A stretch of 64,000 nt of DNA from contig OX465579.1 in assembly GCA_950022655.1 (NCBI GenBank), positions 16,281,088 through 16,345,087 on the forward strand, given 5' to 3'. Made by a program: the position numbers and the translations under genes. Source of the stretch: Alentia gelatinosa. Taxonomy: Eukaryota; Annelida; Polychaeta; Phyllodocida; Polynoidae. Below the pieces are notes generated by a model. It was not told the origin of the DNA, did not search any database, and was given only the letters and a program-made list of their open reading frames with translations. This document shows positions 63,408 to 64,000 of the stretch, one piece after another (positions within the stretch are counted from its first letter, which is position 1; each line of letters begins with the position of its first letter).

Positions 63408-64000
63408 TGCTACCCCCCCTCTCTCTCTCTCTCTCTCTCTCCCTCCCTCCCACTCTCCCTCCCTCTCTCCCTCTCTCCCTCCCGCTCTCTCTCCCTCCCT
63501 CCCTGCCGCTCTCTCCCTCTCATTCCTTCATTCCCTCTTTCTTTCCCTCCCTCTCCTTCCCTCCTTCCCTCCCCCTCTCTCCCTCTCATTCCTTCCTTCC
63601 TTCTTTCTCTACCTCCCTCTCCTCCCCTCCCTCCCTCCCGCTCTCTCCCTCTCCTTCCTTCCTTCCTTCCTTCTTTACTTCCCTCCCCTCCCTCCCTTCC
63701 CCTCCCCTCCCTCCCTCCCTGCCGCTCTCTCCCTCTCATTCCTTCATTCCTCTTTCTTTCCCCCCTCTCCTTCCCTCCCCCTCTCTCCCTCTCATTCCTT
63801 CCTTCCTTCTTTCTCTACCTCCCTCTCCTTCCCTCCCTCCCGCTCTCTCCCTCTCCTTCCTTCCTTCCTTCCTTCCTTCTTTACTTCCCTCCCTCTCCCT
63901 CCCTCCCTCCCCGTCCTTCCCTTCCCCTCCCCTCCCTCCCTACCCCCCTCTTTCTCCACCCTTTCTCCCTCCCCTCTTTCCCTACCTCCACCCCTCCGTC
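63408..64000. repeat. polypyrimidine tract (CTCC/CTTC/CTCT)
   Basis: At least 590 bp of almost pure C+T, built from CTCCCTCC, CTCTCT and CCTTCCTT words. A block starting CTGCCGCTCTCTCCCTCTCA recurs (about 63502 and 63719), so it has longer-range repeat structure. The Arg/Glu/Gly minus frame is an artefact. It continues past the window. Confidence 0.95.

Noticed and set aside
63010..63739. Arg/Glu/Gly-rich minus-strand frames
   Set aside because: Translation of a polypyrimidine tract.

Overview
The window looks like gene-poor, repeat-saturated nuclear DNA of a metazoan. The species is not identified; the mix of elements would fit an aquatic invertebrate, but that is a guess. Evidence for a eukaryote: intron-free tRNA genes with internal promoters, pol III TTTT terminators and no encoded CCA; many short non-autonomous DNA transposons (MITEs) with terminal inverted repeats (TIRs) and target-site duplications (TSDs); fragments of LINE reverse transcriptase; long minisatellites. 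No convincing protein-coding gene was found. Nearly all long open frames are translations of tRNAs, minisatellites or MITEs.

Layout. 1-2680: a tandemly duplicated tRNA locus with three tRNA-Val(UAC) copies (one carrying two stem mismatches) and one tRNA-Arg(UCU), all on the minus strand. 2944-4069: a TIR element with seven copies of a CCCACGTACGGTGAC motif. 6244-7698: a 32-bp minisatellite. 9140-13190: a TTAA-flanked element, a MITE, and a palindrome plus 74-bp satellite complex. 13985-15060: an ACC/ATT-rich minisatellite hit by a MITE. 17670-18160: an element with a 9-bp TSD enclosing telomere-like DNA. 18180-18830: G-rich repeats. 19415-20902: a MITE interrupted by two other elements, one of them itself interrupted. 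22745-23359: a 615-bp palindrome. 27640-28166: a CpG-rich patch with a possible first exon. 29740-30460: C-rich repeats. 30881-32400: a 1.5-kb inverted repeat. 36710-38290: satellite units and a recent direct duplication. 40000-43880: foldback elements. 44898-45883 and 50967-52512: a TIR family, one copy of which has its end repeated 14 times. 46713-47997: a TTAA element with a 16-bp minisatellite grown inside it. 52884-57192: more MITEs and palindromes. 57194-58392: an element carrying both a LINE insertion and a MITE. 58690-62816: further elements. 63408-64000: a polypyrimidine tract.

The dominant family (called A here) has about 15 copies of roughly 282 bp, TIR GGCCCGGCGTCCACC and TWA target duplications, which fits PIF/Harbinger (Tourist-like) MITEs. 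At least four other families share TWA targets. Several pairs of paralogous repeats give filled and empty insertion sites inside this one window, so insertion order and TSDs can be read directly. A second recurring design is a long hairpin joined to a terminal module AATGTTAAGCCTATGG, found in otherwise dissimilar elements. Family letters are local labels. All family assignments are by eye from TIRs, TSDs and motifs, with no database search.
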